The translations under genes and the position numbers were made by a program. A stretch of DNA of 64,000 nt, taken from Acytostelium subglobosum LB1. Its lineage: Eukaryota; Evosea; Eumycetozoa; Acytosteliales; Acytosteliaceae. The stretch covers positions 634,338-698,337 of the forward strand of contig NW_012236516.1 of NCBI RefSeq assembly GCF_000787575.1, read 5' to 3'. Below are positions 34,863 to 45,731 of the stretch, in pieces; within the stretch, counting starts at the first letter, position 1, and each line of letters begins with the position of its first letter. Below the pieces are notes generated by a model. That model was not told the origin of the DNA. It saw only the letters and a list, made by a program, of their open reading frames with translations, and made no database searches.

Positions 34863-36456
34863 ATGAATAATGAGATCGAAATGGAAGAGTTTGGATATGG
34901 AGGAGCAGAGGACACTGATGGAGGGGAGGTAGCTTATACAGATCATGGACAACCATACTTGTTGGGGGATGGTGAACATACAGAGGAGCCAAACTTGACA
35001 ATGTCATGCACGATGGAGGATATAAAGGAGACATATGGACCAGGTGTATATCTATACTTTGACTTTGCCAAAGCATGTAATTGGATGAACTTGATCATGT
35101 TTGGAGTGGTCCTCATCAACATCATACCACATCTTTACTATGAGACCAAAGCTGGACAGTTCAAATCATTACGTCCATTGGATTACATATTGGTAGCCAT
35201 CAATGTACAATCATACGTTGAGGCTAAATCACAACCAATCTACTTCTGGACTACACTGTCTGCGATGGTCATCAGTTTCTTGATGACATTTGGATATTCT
35301 CTAATTATACGTGGATATACCCAACAATGTAGGATGACCAACCAAAAAAATGACTTTATTAAGACAAGCATTGGTGGATCATGGTTGTCACGAGCAATTC
35401 GAATCCTCATTTGCTGGATCATCTGCGTCATCATCCTCATCGTGTCTGGAGTAGCCAACTTCTACGCGGTCAAACTAAGAAACAACTATCCACGTGACTT
35501 CCTAGCCGGTATAATGTAAGTAATATATTCCCCATTGATATAGATGATCAACTTTGGAATGATTCCACTCACAATCAATCAATCATTTAGAACTACTTCA
35601 CTTGTGGCTTCAATTTCATTAAAAGGAATCAATGCAGTCTTTGAGGTGGGCAGCTTATTCTTGACAATGTTTGAGAAGCATATTACTTGGACTCAATTCC
35701 GTCTACACAACACAATCAAGTTATATGTATTCAAAGTTGTCAATCTTATCATGCTCTACATCTTCCACGCACGTATCTTCTCCTACTACACCGATGAAAC
35801 AATCCAAGACACATGTCCACTTATAGACGTTGGTTCCCAATTCCTCTTACTACTACTAATTGACCTAACAGTAAGTCCTGGAACTATTCCACCTCCACCC
35901 CCCAATTCTCAACTAACCAAACGATCAATCAATCAATCAATCAATCAACCAGATCCAGAATGTTTGGGAAGTAGTCTACTCTGCAGGATACCCAAGGGTA
36001 CTTGGTTTGTTTAAGAGGAATACTCCATATAATGATAGAAGAGCAGAGTTTGATCTGGCAGAGGAGTATGTGGAAATATTGTTTAGACAGTTGATCATCT
36101 ATATGGGCATGCCAGTATATCCATTCGTTACAATCATTGGTGTAATATGTGGAGTGGTGGACTTTTACATTGACAAGTATAGGATGATCAAGATATGTCG
36201 TCCACCATACCGTACACAAGCTACAATGCATAGATTCCTCACATTCTACCTGATGCTGCTCACCGCTGCCCTTGCCATCTGCATGTATCCCTATGGATCT
36301 GGATGGGTATTATTCCAGATTGGATTTGAGCCCAATCCAACAACATCAACACTCAACACTCAATGTCCATCAATGTTTAGTCGAATGCCTGGTACCGATC
36401 TAATTGTACCATTGGTCAATCATAATGATTCTTCATCATCTTCAAGTATGATGTGA
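34863..36456 (+). CDS. TMC-like multi-pass membrane protein (478 aa)
   Basis: Exons 34863-35515, 35591-35870 and 35953-36456 (phases 2, 0). An acidic N-terminus of about 75 residues precedes roughly eight hydrophobic segments, for example LIMFGVVLINIIPHL, ILICWIICVIILIVSGVAN, FKVVNLIMLYIF, MPVYPFVTIIGVICGVVDF and LMLLTAALAICMY. The CPLIDVGSQFLLLLLIDL stretch and the later EFDLAEEYVEILFRQ ... KICRPPYRTQ block fit the conserved TMC domain of transmembrane-channel-like proteins (animal members are mechanosensory channel subunits). At 478 aa it is shorter than the usual 700-plus, lacking the long loops. The family call rests on motif memory. It starts only 145 bp after the F-box/WD gene. Confidence 0.68.
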
Positions 36457-36638
36457 TTGATTGAGTAACGTTTTGCATAATAAATCACAAAAAGTGTGTG
36501 TGAAAGTGAAGACAAAAAACGAACGAAAGAGTGTTTTGCAAGTTTGATTCAAGTTCTTGAAGGGTTCGTCTCATTCACGAAAGAGATAAATAATAAGTAG
36601 TATTAAAATATTATAAATTATTATATTATTATAACATA

Positions 36639-38760
36639 ATGACAACACCAGCAGTAGTACACAGATGTAGATTCTCCAGTTGGAGACCATCAGCCATCAC
36701 AGCGATCGCAACAAACGATGATGGAACATTGGCAGCCATAGGTCGTGACGACTCAACAATCGAGATATGGTCAATCGGTTCAAAGCATTATATACACACT
36801 GCAGTATGTATACATCGATCACTCTCACTCACTCAATCACTCACTCACTCATTCAATCAAACCAATCAATCATTCGGGAATGACAAACAGACACTTGGAG
36901 GCATAAAGTTTGATGGCAAAGTTATAAAGTTGATGTTTACTACAGTACAGAATACACCTAGATTGGTATCGATGACAGAGGATCATATATATTTATGGGA
37001 CTATGATACGATGACTCAGGTTCAATCATTGTCCTCGTTTGGTGGTGATATGGTCGATGGTGCAATCAGTCATGATGGTCAGGTGATCGCCGTGGCCAGC
37101 AGCAGTCTCGTGGTGCATCTCTATCGCTTCAATGACGACGGACGCATCGAGTTCTCGAGATCATTCCAACGCGTCACCGAGGGTACCCTGCGCTGCGTCG
37201 CCTGGGGCCTCGACGACAAGATACTCACCGTGGGCACAGACACCGACCTCATCGTCTACGAGCTGGCCACAATGTCCGTTCGCTTCTCTGCACACTCAAG
37301 CAACATTACAGCGATCTGCGTCGTGTCCAAGGATGCCGTGGCGTGTGGCCATGAGAGCGGCCTGGTCACAATCCACGACCTTCAGTTTGGCAGTCTTTTG
37401 CACGAGTTCCGCCAGCTGATCAGTGCCGTGCGCAGCATTGTGATCAGGGGCAAGAAGAAGTTCTTTGCCTCGGGTGACGACCCCAGCATCGTCATGTTTG
37501 TCAAGGACGACGACCGATGGGTGTTCAACGGTCTGCATCGTGGCCACACCCACGACGTATTCGCCCTGTCCGTGGCCAACAAGGGCCTGCTGCTCTCGGG
37601 TGGCCTTGACACACAGCTTCGCTTCACAAACATCAGGAACTTTGAAAAGATGAATGGCGGCAAGGGCGTGTTCCAGCGCTCGTACCCCCCCGCCCGCCTC
37701 TTCTCCATCGCCAGCTCGGCTGAGCGTACACTGATTGTTGATGCCGCACGCTCATCAATCAATGTGTGGGCGCTGGGCAAGACCGGCGACCAGGGCTCCC
37801 TGGCTCAGCTGCCCGCCGGCAGCCATCTTCCATGCGACGAGGAGGCTCGTCGACTCATACAGTTTGACATCAAGGACAAGGAATTCATTAGACAGGTGGC
37901 AATATCAGTGGACGGACAGTACATGGCCTATTGCACCACACAGAACACCAAGCTGTACCAGCTAAAGGTGGACAGCGCCGATCTCACCAAGGTGTCCATG
38001 CACAGACTAAAGACACTCGAGGGTGCCGACTGCATCCAATTCACAACCGACTCCACCCAACTCATCCTCGCTTCCAACTCCTCAATCACATGCTACAACA
38101 TCCAATCTAACACACCCAAGTATATTAAAGAGATCCAGAGCACCAAGCGAAAGGGTAAGGTTACCATCACTCATGGAACTATTCCACTCACTCAATCAAT
38201 CAATTACTAACATCAATCAACCATTTCCAGAATCACCAACATCAATATTGATGATGACTGTGGAGTCGAGTGGAAAGTATGTGGCGTTGGTGGACGCCAG
38301 GAATAACACATTGTTGTTTGATGCGATCAATGAGAAGTTTGTCATCACGATACCATCATCGAACGATCCTATTTCAGCATTGGCCTTCCAGCCAGACAGT
38401 GCAAAACTGACGATCGCCACAACCACATCAATCATTCGTTATGATGCCGCCGAGCTCAAGAACATCGGCCAATTCGAAGTGCCCTACGCATTCGGCAGCG
38501 CAGATCCAATCATACAGATCACACCCAGTCCAACCGACCCGCTCAAGACAATGGTGATGTGGACACACACCGATCACACCTACGTGTGCTCATGGCGCAA
38601 TGGTCACAAGGATATCGAGTCCAAGAAGAGAATCGACGATGTCTACGCCGTCGGTCTGACGCAAAGCAAAGAGTTGGTAGTATGCGAGCTGCCATACATG
38701 GAGCAAGTGTTCCCAGTCTTGCCACCAGCCATCCGACTACGTATCTTTGGAAACAACTAG
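36639..38760 (+). CDS. utp4: U3 snoRNP protein UTP4 (cirhin) homologue, WD40 (652 aa)
   Basis: Exons 36639-36803, 36891-38154 and 38231-38760. The start, VHRCRFSSWRPSAITAIAT, with DDSTIEIWSIG, is the signature of UTP4/cirhin, a tandem WD40-propeller protein of the t-UTP complex needed for pre-rRNA transcription and 18S processing in the nucleolus. Later blades include DHIYLWDYDTM, CVAWGLDDKILTVGTDTDLI, GHESGLVTIHDL and HRGHTHDVFALSV. The first intron (36804-36890) is 87 nt, a multiple of three and free of stops, so an unspliced reading stays open; its CACTCA/CAATCA content and the GTATGT donor mark it as an intron. Intron 2 contains ACTAAC, a good branch-point match. Middle codons are GC-rich compared with neighbours. 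Confidence 0.88.
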
Positions 38761-39232
38761 AGAGCACATCTCCAAGTATCATTCTTTGTCTCTTCATCTT
38801 GGCTGGCACAAAGGAATAAAATTACCGATATACTCAAACGGTGATTGGTTGGCGTGGCATGCGTGGAGAGATTGATCGATTGGTTGGTTGATTGGTTGGA
38901 AGTAGACAAGTTGGACACTGTCCATTCTATCACATGATTACTAGTATCGTTTGATTGGTTGTGTGGGGGTGATGAGTCAAGGTGTGTTGACCTTTGACTT
39001 TTGATCATCAGTTTTGATCAGAACTTGCCACTCCCCTAACACCTCAGAGTCTTTGATTGCCACACAACATCAAACAATCAATAACCATTCATTCATTAAT
39101 CCCTACAACTATATATAGCTATTTAGTGAAGCAAGGTGCGACTGACTGACTGATCAAGTGTATTGCATTGGTGGACACTCTCAATCATCAATCAATCATC
39201 AATCAATCAAAGACCAACATTATAAATTCACA
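38761..39232. other. Intergenic
   Basis: 470 bp of simple-sequence DNA (GATTGGTT and CAATCA repeats) that carries the 3' end of utp4 and the promoter of the ERGIC3 gene. An upstream in-frame GTG at 39158 extends the ERGIC3 frame but reads through CAATCA repeats and is not a likely start. Confidence 0.5.
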
Positions 39233-40606
39233 ATGGAGAACTTCAACAGCAGCGATGACTATAATGCCAACACTGCAGGAGGTATAGGTAATGCCAGTAC
39301 CTCACCTGTTGGCGGCGTCTACACACATCAACAGCAATACCAAGAACAACAACCAACATACTCACCCCCACAACAACAACAACAACAACCAACATACTCA
39401 CCTCCACAACAACTACCTCCACAACAACAACAACTACGTAACCGTAGCAATCCAAATTATAACAATAGTGGCGATAATGATAGTTCCAATAACAACTGGG
39501 TCGAGACGATCAAGTTGTTCGACTTCTATCCCAAACTGGACGAGTCGGTGCCCCTGCAAAAGACTGTGTACGGAGGCATGGCCACGACGATCTGCCTCAT
39601 CTTTACATTCTTCCTGCTGTGCTCCGAGATGTACTACTACACATTCCCAATCAGAAACCATTCGCTCAGAGTGGACATCACGCGCGGCAATCGTCTGCAG
39701 ATCAACCTTGACATTCACTTCCCGAGCCTGGTGTGCTCCGACATCAACGTCGAGTCGGTGGACGGCATCGACGGCCGCCCCATCAAGGACGCCGCCTTCC
39801 AGCTCGTGCGCGAACGTCTGGACAAGCACGGCGTAATCATCGATCCCTCCAACCCACCCCCTGGCTTCTTTGCCTGTGTGCCCTGTCAGCTGCCCGCCGG
39901 CAAGTACTCGGTCATCTCGGCGCAGCGCTGCTGCAATGACTGTGACAGTCTTCGTAGCTTCTATCGCAACAACAAGGTGCCCCAGCACATTGCCGATCTC
40001 GCACCTCAATGTCTCATCCGTGAGCCCGAGCATGATGACGAGGGCTGTCGTATCTACGGCACTCTGTCAGTTCAAAAGATGAAGGGCGACATTCATATGC
40101 TGGCGGGCAAGGGCGTCGAGCAGCAGCATCAAGGCCACTCACATCACGTGCACGAGTTCACACACGACCAGCTCAAGAGACTGCACAAGTTCAACATCTC
40201 GCATCACATCCACCAGTTCTCGTTTGGCAACCACGTGGAGGGACTCGTCAACCCGCTGGAAGGCTACGGCGTGCTCACTCACGGCCTTGGCCTGCAGACC
40301 TACTACATCCAGGTCGTGCCCACCATCTACCGCCAGAACGAGTACGTGCTCGAGACCAACCAGTACTCATTCACCAGCGAGTACACGCCAATCACACCAA
40401 TGCGATTCACAAACCCTGGCCTGTACTTCAAGTATGATATGTCGCCTCTGATGATCGAGGTGGATCAATCGTCCAAACCGTTTGTCGAGCTGATCACCTC
40501 GGTGTGTGCCATTGGCGGTGGTATGTACGTAGTCTTTGGCATACTCTACAACGTCATCTACAAGGTCTTGTCAAAGGCCAAAGCTGGCCAGAAGAGAACT
40601 AAATAG
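39233..40606 (+). CDS. ERGIC3/Erv46 homologue (457 aa)
   Basis: A single exon. A Gln/Pro/Tyr-rich cytosolic start (PTYSPPQQ occurs twice) is followed by the family core: FDFYPKLDESVPLQKTVYGG, a membrane segment ATTICLIFTFFLLCSEMYYY, the lumenal region SLRVDITRGNRLQINLDIHF with the Cys pairs ACVPCQ and RCCNDCDSLR, then HHIHQFSFG, LQTYYIQVVPTIYR, and a second membrane segment near the end (VCAIGGGMYVVFGILYNVIY) before a basic KAKAGQKRTK tail. Erv46/ERGIC3 cycles between ER and Golgi with Erv41 as a cargo receptor in COPII/COPI vesicles. The dilysine-like basic end is consistent with retrieval. The 70-residue Gln-rich start is longer than in most relatives. The start chosen is ATG 39233. Confidence 0.93.
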   Translation: MENFNSSDDYNANTAGGIGNASTSPVGGVYTHQQQYQEQQPTYSPPQQQQQQPTYSPPQQLPPQQQQLRNRSNPNYNNSGDNDSSNNNWVETIKLFDFYPKLDESVPLQKTVYGGMATTICLIFTFFLLCSEMYYYTFPIRNHSLRVDITRGNRLQINLDIHFPSLVCSDINVESVDGIDGRPIKDAAFQLVRERLDKHGVIIDPSNPPPGFFACVPCQLPAGKYSVISAQRCCNDCDSLRSFYRNNKVPQHIADLAPQCLIREPEHDDEGCRIYGTLSVQKMKGDIHMLAGKGVEQQHQGHSHHVHEFTHDQLKRLHKFNISHHIHQFSFGNHVEGLVNPLEGYGVLTHGLGLQTYYIQVVPTIYRQNEYVLETNQYSFTSEYTPITPMRFTNPGLYFKYDMSPLMIEVDQSSKPFVELITSVCAIGGGMYVVFGILYNVIYKVLSKAKAGQKRTK

Positions 40607-40740
40607 GGTCCCATTGGTTGATTGATTGATCAAGGAAGTTCAACATGATTAATAATAAACTTTAAACAACAGAGATAAATATAACATCATGATTGAGGGA
40701 ATGGGGAATGGTATGCGTTGGTTGCCAATCTGGCAATCAT

Positions 40741-41829
40741 TTATTTGAATGAGGAAAGAGTGATCATTGTGATTCCAGCACCGAGAATGAGGAAAGAGAC
40801 GACGAGGAGTATGAGGTTCTTCTTGCCTTGGATCTCCTTGAAGTAGAAGACACTCCAAAGTGAAGAGACAATCATTGGACCAGCAGATCCGATTGGGAAT
40901 CCAATGGTGTAGCCAAGGTTCTGTGTGGCCACCATCATGCCAACTTGGGCAATGCCCCATAGGACACCAGAGACGAATGATGGCAGGATGGTCTGAGGAT
41001 AGATCTGGGGTGGACGACTGATCACACTGTACAGAACAAAGACAGCCGTGTTGAACAGGAAGATGCCGCTGAAATGACTGAACACAAATTCCAATGGGCT
41101 GGCGGTGGCGTGTGCTTGCTTCCACAGCTGCATGGGCACCATGTTGGTGCCGTACAAAAGTCCTGAGAAGATGGCCAAACCGATGCCAATCATTGTGTTG
41201 TAGGGTGCAGGGATCTTCTCAAAGAAGGTCCTCTCCTCGACCTCGACGGTCTCTTCGTTGAGGTGCACGTACGAGCTGCTCTTGGCGATTGGCTTCAGAG
41301 TGGGTTTGATAAAGAAGAAGAAACCGATGGCTACGACAATGCAGCTGAAGCCAATCCAGTTGAGAGCGGTGTGTGGCACGGCCTGCTTTTCGAGACCGAA
41401 CCAGCCAAACTTGCCAGTGAAGAAGCCTGCGATGAGACTTGAGCAGCACCACAGCAGCAGGCCAAGACCTAGACCAATGGTGTTGACGATGGGGATGACA
41501 CAAAGATTGCCAATCGACCAGAGTGAGCCACCAAGTATTCCCCAAGGGTCAAACATATAGTTATTCGACACAAACATCGCAATGAATCCAACACAATAGA
41601 TTCCAACTGACAACACCCATGAGAACGCCAGTCCATTTCCTGTTGGATAATTCTTTACAGGTACTAATGATTATTGTATTGATATTAGTTGATGTCTGAG
41701 TTTGGATTGGATTCTGGATCAAGGGTCTCAGATCACATTATCAAATGATTGATATGTACCATAGTTTGTTCCAAAGAATACTGTGGCGAAACCAGCACCT
41801 ATAAAACCCAATGCCTCAGCGCTGACCAT
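40741..41829 (-). CDS. TMEM144-like ten-TM transporter-type protein (330 aa)
   Basis: Exon 1 (41829-41760) encodes MVSAEALGFIGAGFATVFFG and NY; exon 2 (41663-40741) continues PVKNYPTGNGLAFSWV. This joined start (a Gly-rich first helix, then FFG-NY-PVK and TG-G) is the TMEM144 (DUF1632) signature. About ten hydrophobic segments follow, including LCVIPIVNTIGLGLGLLLW, IGLAIFSGLLYGTNMVPMQ and NLILLVVSFLILGAGITM, with an internal repeat as in drug/metabolite transporters. A soluble loop around residue 160 (KPIAKSSSYVHLNEETVEVE) separates the halves. Substrate is unknown; sugar transport is only suggested by distant relatives. The intron carries a GTACATATC donor and ends ATTAG. Confidence 0.85.
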
Positions 41830-42533
41830 TCTATTTCTATGTTATATTCTATATGTTCTTGAACAATGAATGACAGTACAATTCGAGTTGAGTATGTAGT
41901 GTGTTGACAACTAACTGTGTTTGAAGTTATAATCGATCGTTGTCTTAAGATATAAGTGTGGTGAGTGTGTGTTGTGTGTTGTGTGTGTTTATGAATGAAA
42001 GAATGAATGAATGAACAAGTGAGGGAGAATGTTGATGATCTACTCTGAGAGAAGGCCATCCATTCTTCATCTCGGGTCACGACCATCAGTAACCTACCTG
42101 TCAAGAGTATCTATTCGGCAAACCATCACCACATCTCAAAGTATCTTAAAGTTTAATTATAAACGTGTTGTTCGTTGACCAAAACACACCAACAAGGATG
42201 CAAAAACAAAAACAATTCGTGTCTCATTTATTGGGTCCACCAGGCATTGTTTGATACACCAGGCCACCAATCAGACAGTTAGTCATTCAACCAACAAACG
42301 ACAATCGATATCTTATGTACATCTTTGTGTTTTGGTTATAATAAATAATTATTTATAAATCTATCGGCTGTTTGTTATTGTCATTGTTGCATTGTAATTA
42401 CGGGGAGGTGGGTAGTGCATTACGTTTGGCGCCAATCAATCAATCAATCCCAAGTCTACAACTTAATGTCTTGAACTGGGTTGTACAATATCAGATAGAT
42501 CCCAATGCAACGGAATGTAATGGAATGGAATGA
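41830..42533. other. Intergenic
   Basis: Promoter side of the TMEM144-like gene plus the 3' end of the LRR gene. Contains GTGTGTTGTGTG and TGAA tracts, and a CAATCAATCAAT run near 42436. No gene seen. Confidence 0.5.
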
Positions 42534-45500
42534 TCAATATTTGACATCCAGTGGCATTGTATGATTACATCCCAGAAGTGCACTGATGAGTCCATCGTCA
42601 TGCGCCAACTGGTTGCCTCGGAGGTCAACCGACACCAGATTATCGGGCAGTCTAGATAACTTGTTGATGTGCAGTAAACTGGTGTCTATATCATCACTGG
42701 CTGATGTGTTGTCATATTGGTCATACTGCTGTGCCAGGTCAACACGTTGAAGTTTGGTCGGCAGTCTTGAGAGAACAAATGTCAAGCCAGCCTTGGGTAG
42801 TCTACATCTTGTCATCTCGAGATATGTCAAGTTGGGTGAGGATTGGATTGATCGTGACAGTCCCTCGACGTAGAGTCCAATGTTGTTGCGAGAGATGTGC
42901 AACGAGTCCAGATTGAGCAACTTTGGCAGCCAGTCATAGTCAAAGCCATGCTCGAGTCCGATGCCATCGAAGACCAGCTTGCGCAGTTGACATCCAAACG
43001 TGTCGTCCGTGACACTGTAGGTGATGAGTGAGGTGATCGTGCCGAATGCCGCGTTGCCGATTGTGTTGTGACCAATGTCCAGATGCTCTAAAGAGACCGA
43101 TCGCTTGAGGAGTGGTCCGACGGCATTCACAGTCATTCGTGCCACGTCATTGAGTTTCTGGAAGATCAGATGATTGAGTGTTGGTATGAATGGAGCCTTG
43201 CTCAACTCGATCAAGCCCTTGGCCGTCAGACCCGAGTTGGACGAGAATGATAGTGTCTTCAAAGGTGACGCCGAGGTGTTGAGTGCCTTGAGCGCGACAC
43301 TGAATGAGCGATCGGTGAGTTGGCAATGATTAACGTACAGTTGTTCCAATGCAGGACACTTTGGGAATTTGTCAATATCGTCAAGGTTGTTGTTGTTGAG
43401 GTTAGGTTCAGCGTGTGGATGCATTGAAGTTGAGCAATGCCATCCTCGCCAAAGAGTTTGTTGAATTGCTTCGAAGTGATCTGGCAATCAGATAGCAAAA
43501 GTGTGGTCAGGGTATGTATGTTGAGCGCCAGGAACTTGGTGAATGACTGCATTGATTGAGTACCAATCTGGTTGACAGAGTAGTCAAACTCTTGGAATGG
43601 CTTGCTGGCCTGTGACAATGTCTCAAACACTGCGACACCAATCTCATCCGGTAGATTGTAATGATTGAATGTTATATCAAATGGTTTGTCATCGTATCTC
43701 TTGAAATCAAGTGCCACTCTCTCGTATTGACCATATTCATCCTCATCAATATCCTCCTTAATCCTCTTGATCACTTCTTGTTTATGATATATCTTGTACA
43801 ATGACTATGTTTGTGAGTGTGTTGGACTCTAGGTTAGGCTGGAATAGTTCCAGGGATGGGGGCGGGGTGTACATACCTTGCGATTTTTAGATGATGATGT
43901 TGTTGATGTTGAAGATGATAATACTTCAACACCATCAAGGTCTATTGGTTTGAAGACTCCACCAACGCTGCTTGGTGTTGCCTTTCTCAATCTCTTTGGT
44001 GGGCCTTGATCAACAACGTGTGTCTTCTTCATCTTCTTGAGTCGATGTCTGGTTGATGACGATGATATGATTGTTGGTGAGGGTGGCTCCAACTCATCAT
44101 CATCACCATCACCATACTCGTCATCCACAATGAACTGATCGGTTGCGTATGGTCTTGGATTGCCATTCTCATCCAGGTCATCAGGGTTTAATGATCCCAT
44201 CGGATCAAAGTCTTGATTGTTGTGTGATTGATCATTGTCGTACATTTTGGAGATGATGGATGGTGCGTCATTCTCAACAAAGTCTTCCATACCCTTGTAT
44301 GATTGAATGAGTTTGCCAGTGTTCTTGTCCAAAACAATTGTCTCGCCAGTCAGTGGATCGATACCATATTCATACTTTGATGGGAATTCCAAGTTGTCCG
44401 TGCGTCGTATCCTCTTGTGTGGCGATTGGCTAACAGTGAGCAACACCTGATCAATTGACGGCACCTCGATTGGCAAGTTCCTCTTCTTGTCCTTGTCCAC
44501 CTTCTTGTTCCTCAAGCTCTCCAATTTGCTCTTCCTCTCTGCCAATGATTCGCCACCAGGTGTCGTTGTCGTCGTAGATGTTGAGCTACGTGTGGAAGGA
44601 CGCGTGGGGGTGGTTGGTGCGCGAGCGGAAGTAGAGGAAGTGGACTTGGAGGTGGTGGCACTCGGCTTGACTGGCGATGTGACTCGCTCAGGCGACATGG
44701 GTGTCTCGTGCTCCTGGTCCAATGTCCTCTTCTTCTTGTTGACCGACTTGATGTTCAATTGATATGATTGAATGACCATATCCAGTGTGGCCATGTGATC
44801 CGAGTCCAGTTTGTCCAGGTGTTGCTCAACATCAAAGAGTTGATCATCCACAACATGCTTGTCTGTGGCACAGTATGGCATCCTGGACAACGCAGCATGT
44901 ATCTGTTTATAACAATGAATCTTGAGTTGTATTGCCTTGGCATGCTGTTGAACCAAACATACATCACTCATGTTCATACCAATTTTGTTGACCACCTTTA
45001 TAATATACTCCATTGCCATTGAATACTGTTTCATTGACAGGTGATGATCGACCAGTGTGAGACAGGTGTCTGTGTATCGCTCGCTACACTCCAACAACAT
45101 GTTGCTGTCTGATCGATTGGCCTGGATCAAGGACAATGCACAACTCTCTGCACCTATCAGACATTCCAGCAATCTCTTGTCTGTCTCTTTGGTCCGAGGG
45201 TCATCTCGAAAGAACTCATAGTTTGTGATGAACAGTAGATGTTTGAGTTCTTGAACCAATATCTTGTTGTCTCTCTTGAAGTCCCTAACGCTGAGTAGTC
45301 CACCCAACAACTTGTTGGCCACTCTCATAGGCTCACGTGCACCTTCAATGTTCTTTTGTCTAAGTGCACTCTTTGTCAACATGCAATTCAACTTGATGCG
45401 ATAGATGTCTTTCCTCTGGTTGTTGATGTTGTTGTTGATGTTTGATGAGTGATCATCGTCCAACTTTTGCAAGAGTGATGCTGATGCTCTTGACACACCG

Positions 45501-45583
45501 ACATGACGACCAGACTTGAGTAACTCTCCTATATCCTTTATCCCCTGTTCTATATCATTATCTTTATCTCTTCCTACATCCAT
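42534..45583 (-). CDS. Long nuclear-type protein with C-terminal LRRs; frame broken once
   Basis: Exon 1 (45583-43877) encodes 569 residues: N-terminal helices resembling TPR pairs (GVSRASASLLQKLDDD, LLECSERYTDTCLTLVDHH), then a basic, Ser/Thr/Pro-rich nuclear-type region (LAERKSKLESLRNKKVDKDKK) and an acidic stretch. A GTATGT donor and ACATAG acceptor link it in phase 0 to exon 2 (43804-42534), which has LRRs (LTTLLLSDCQITSKQF, LEQLYVNHCQLTDRS, LTYLEMTRCRLPKAG, NLVSVDLRGNQLAHD). Near 43401-43410, in a run of AAC triplets, the frame slips by one base: the first frame loses LRR sense after IHTLNL and the second picks up NNNNLDDID. Exon 2 is one base short of a multiple of three. TPR start plus LRR end recalls Tonsoku-like proteins, but I saw no ankyrin repeats, so this is tentative. 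Confidence 0.7.
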
Positions 45584-45731
45584 TATAACTATCTTTATTT
45601 GTTTGAATTAGTTTGAAATTTCAAATTTCGCGCCTTTTCAACAATCCTTTCAGGTCTTGGTATTAATTAATAAATACATTATGGTTCCGATCTAGATTGA
45701 TTACTGGAACCATTCCAAGATCAATCAATCA

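Noticed and set aside
39158-39232. Upstream extension of the ERGIC3 frame
   Set aside because: Starts at GTG and reads through CAATCA leader repeats; ATG 39233 is the natural start.
39434-40033. 199-codon minus-strand frame opposite ERGIC3
   Set aside because: Shadow of the strongly conserved ERGIC3 coding sequence.
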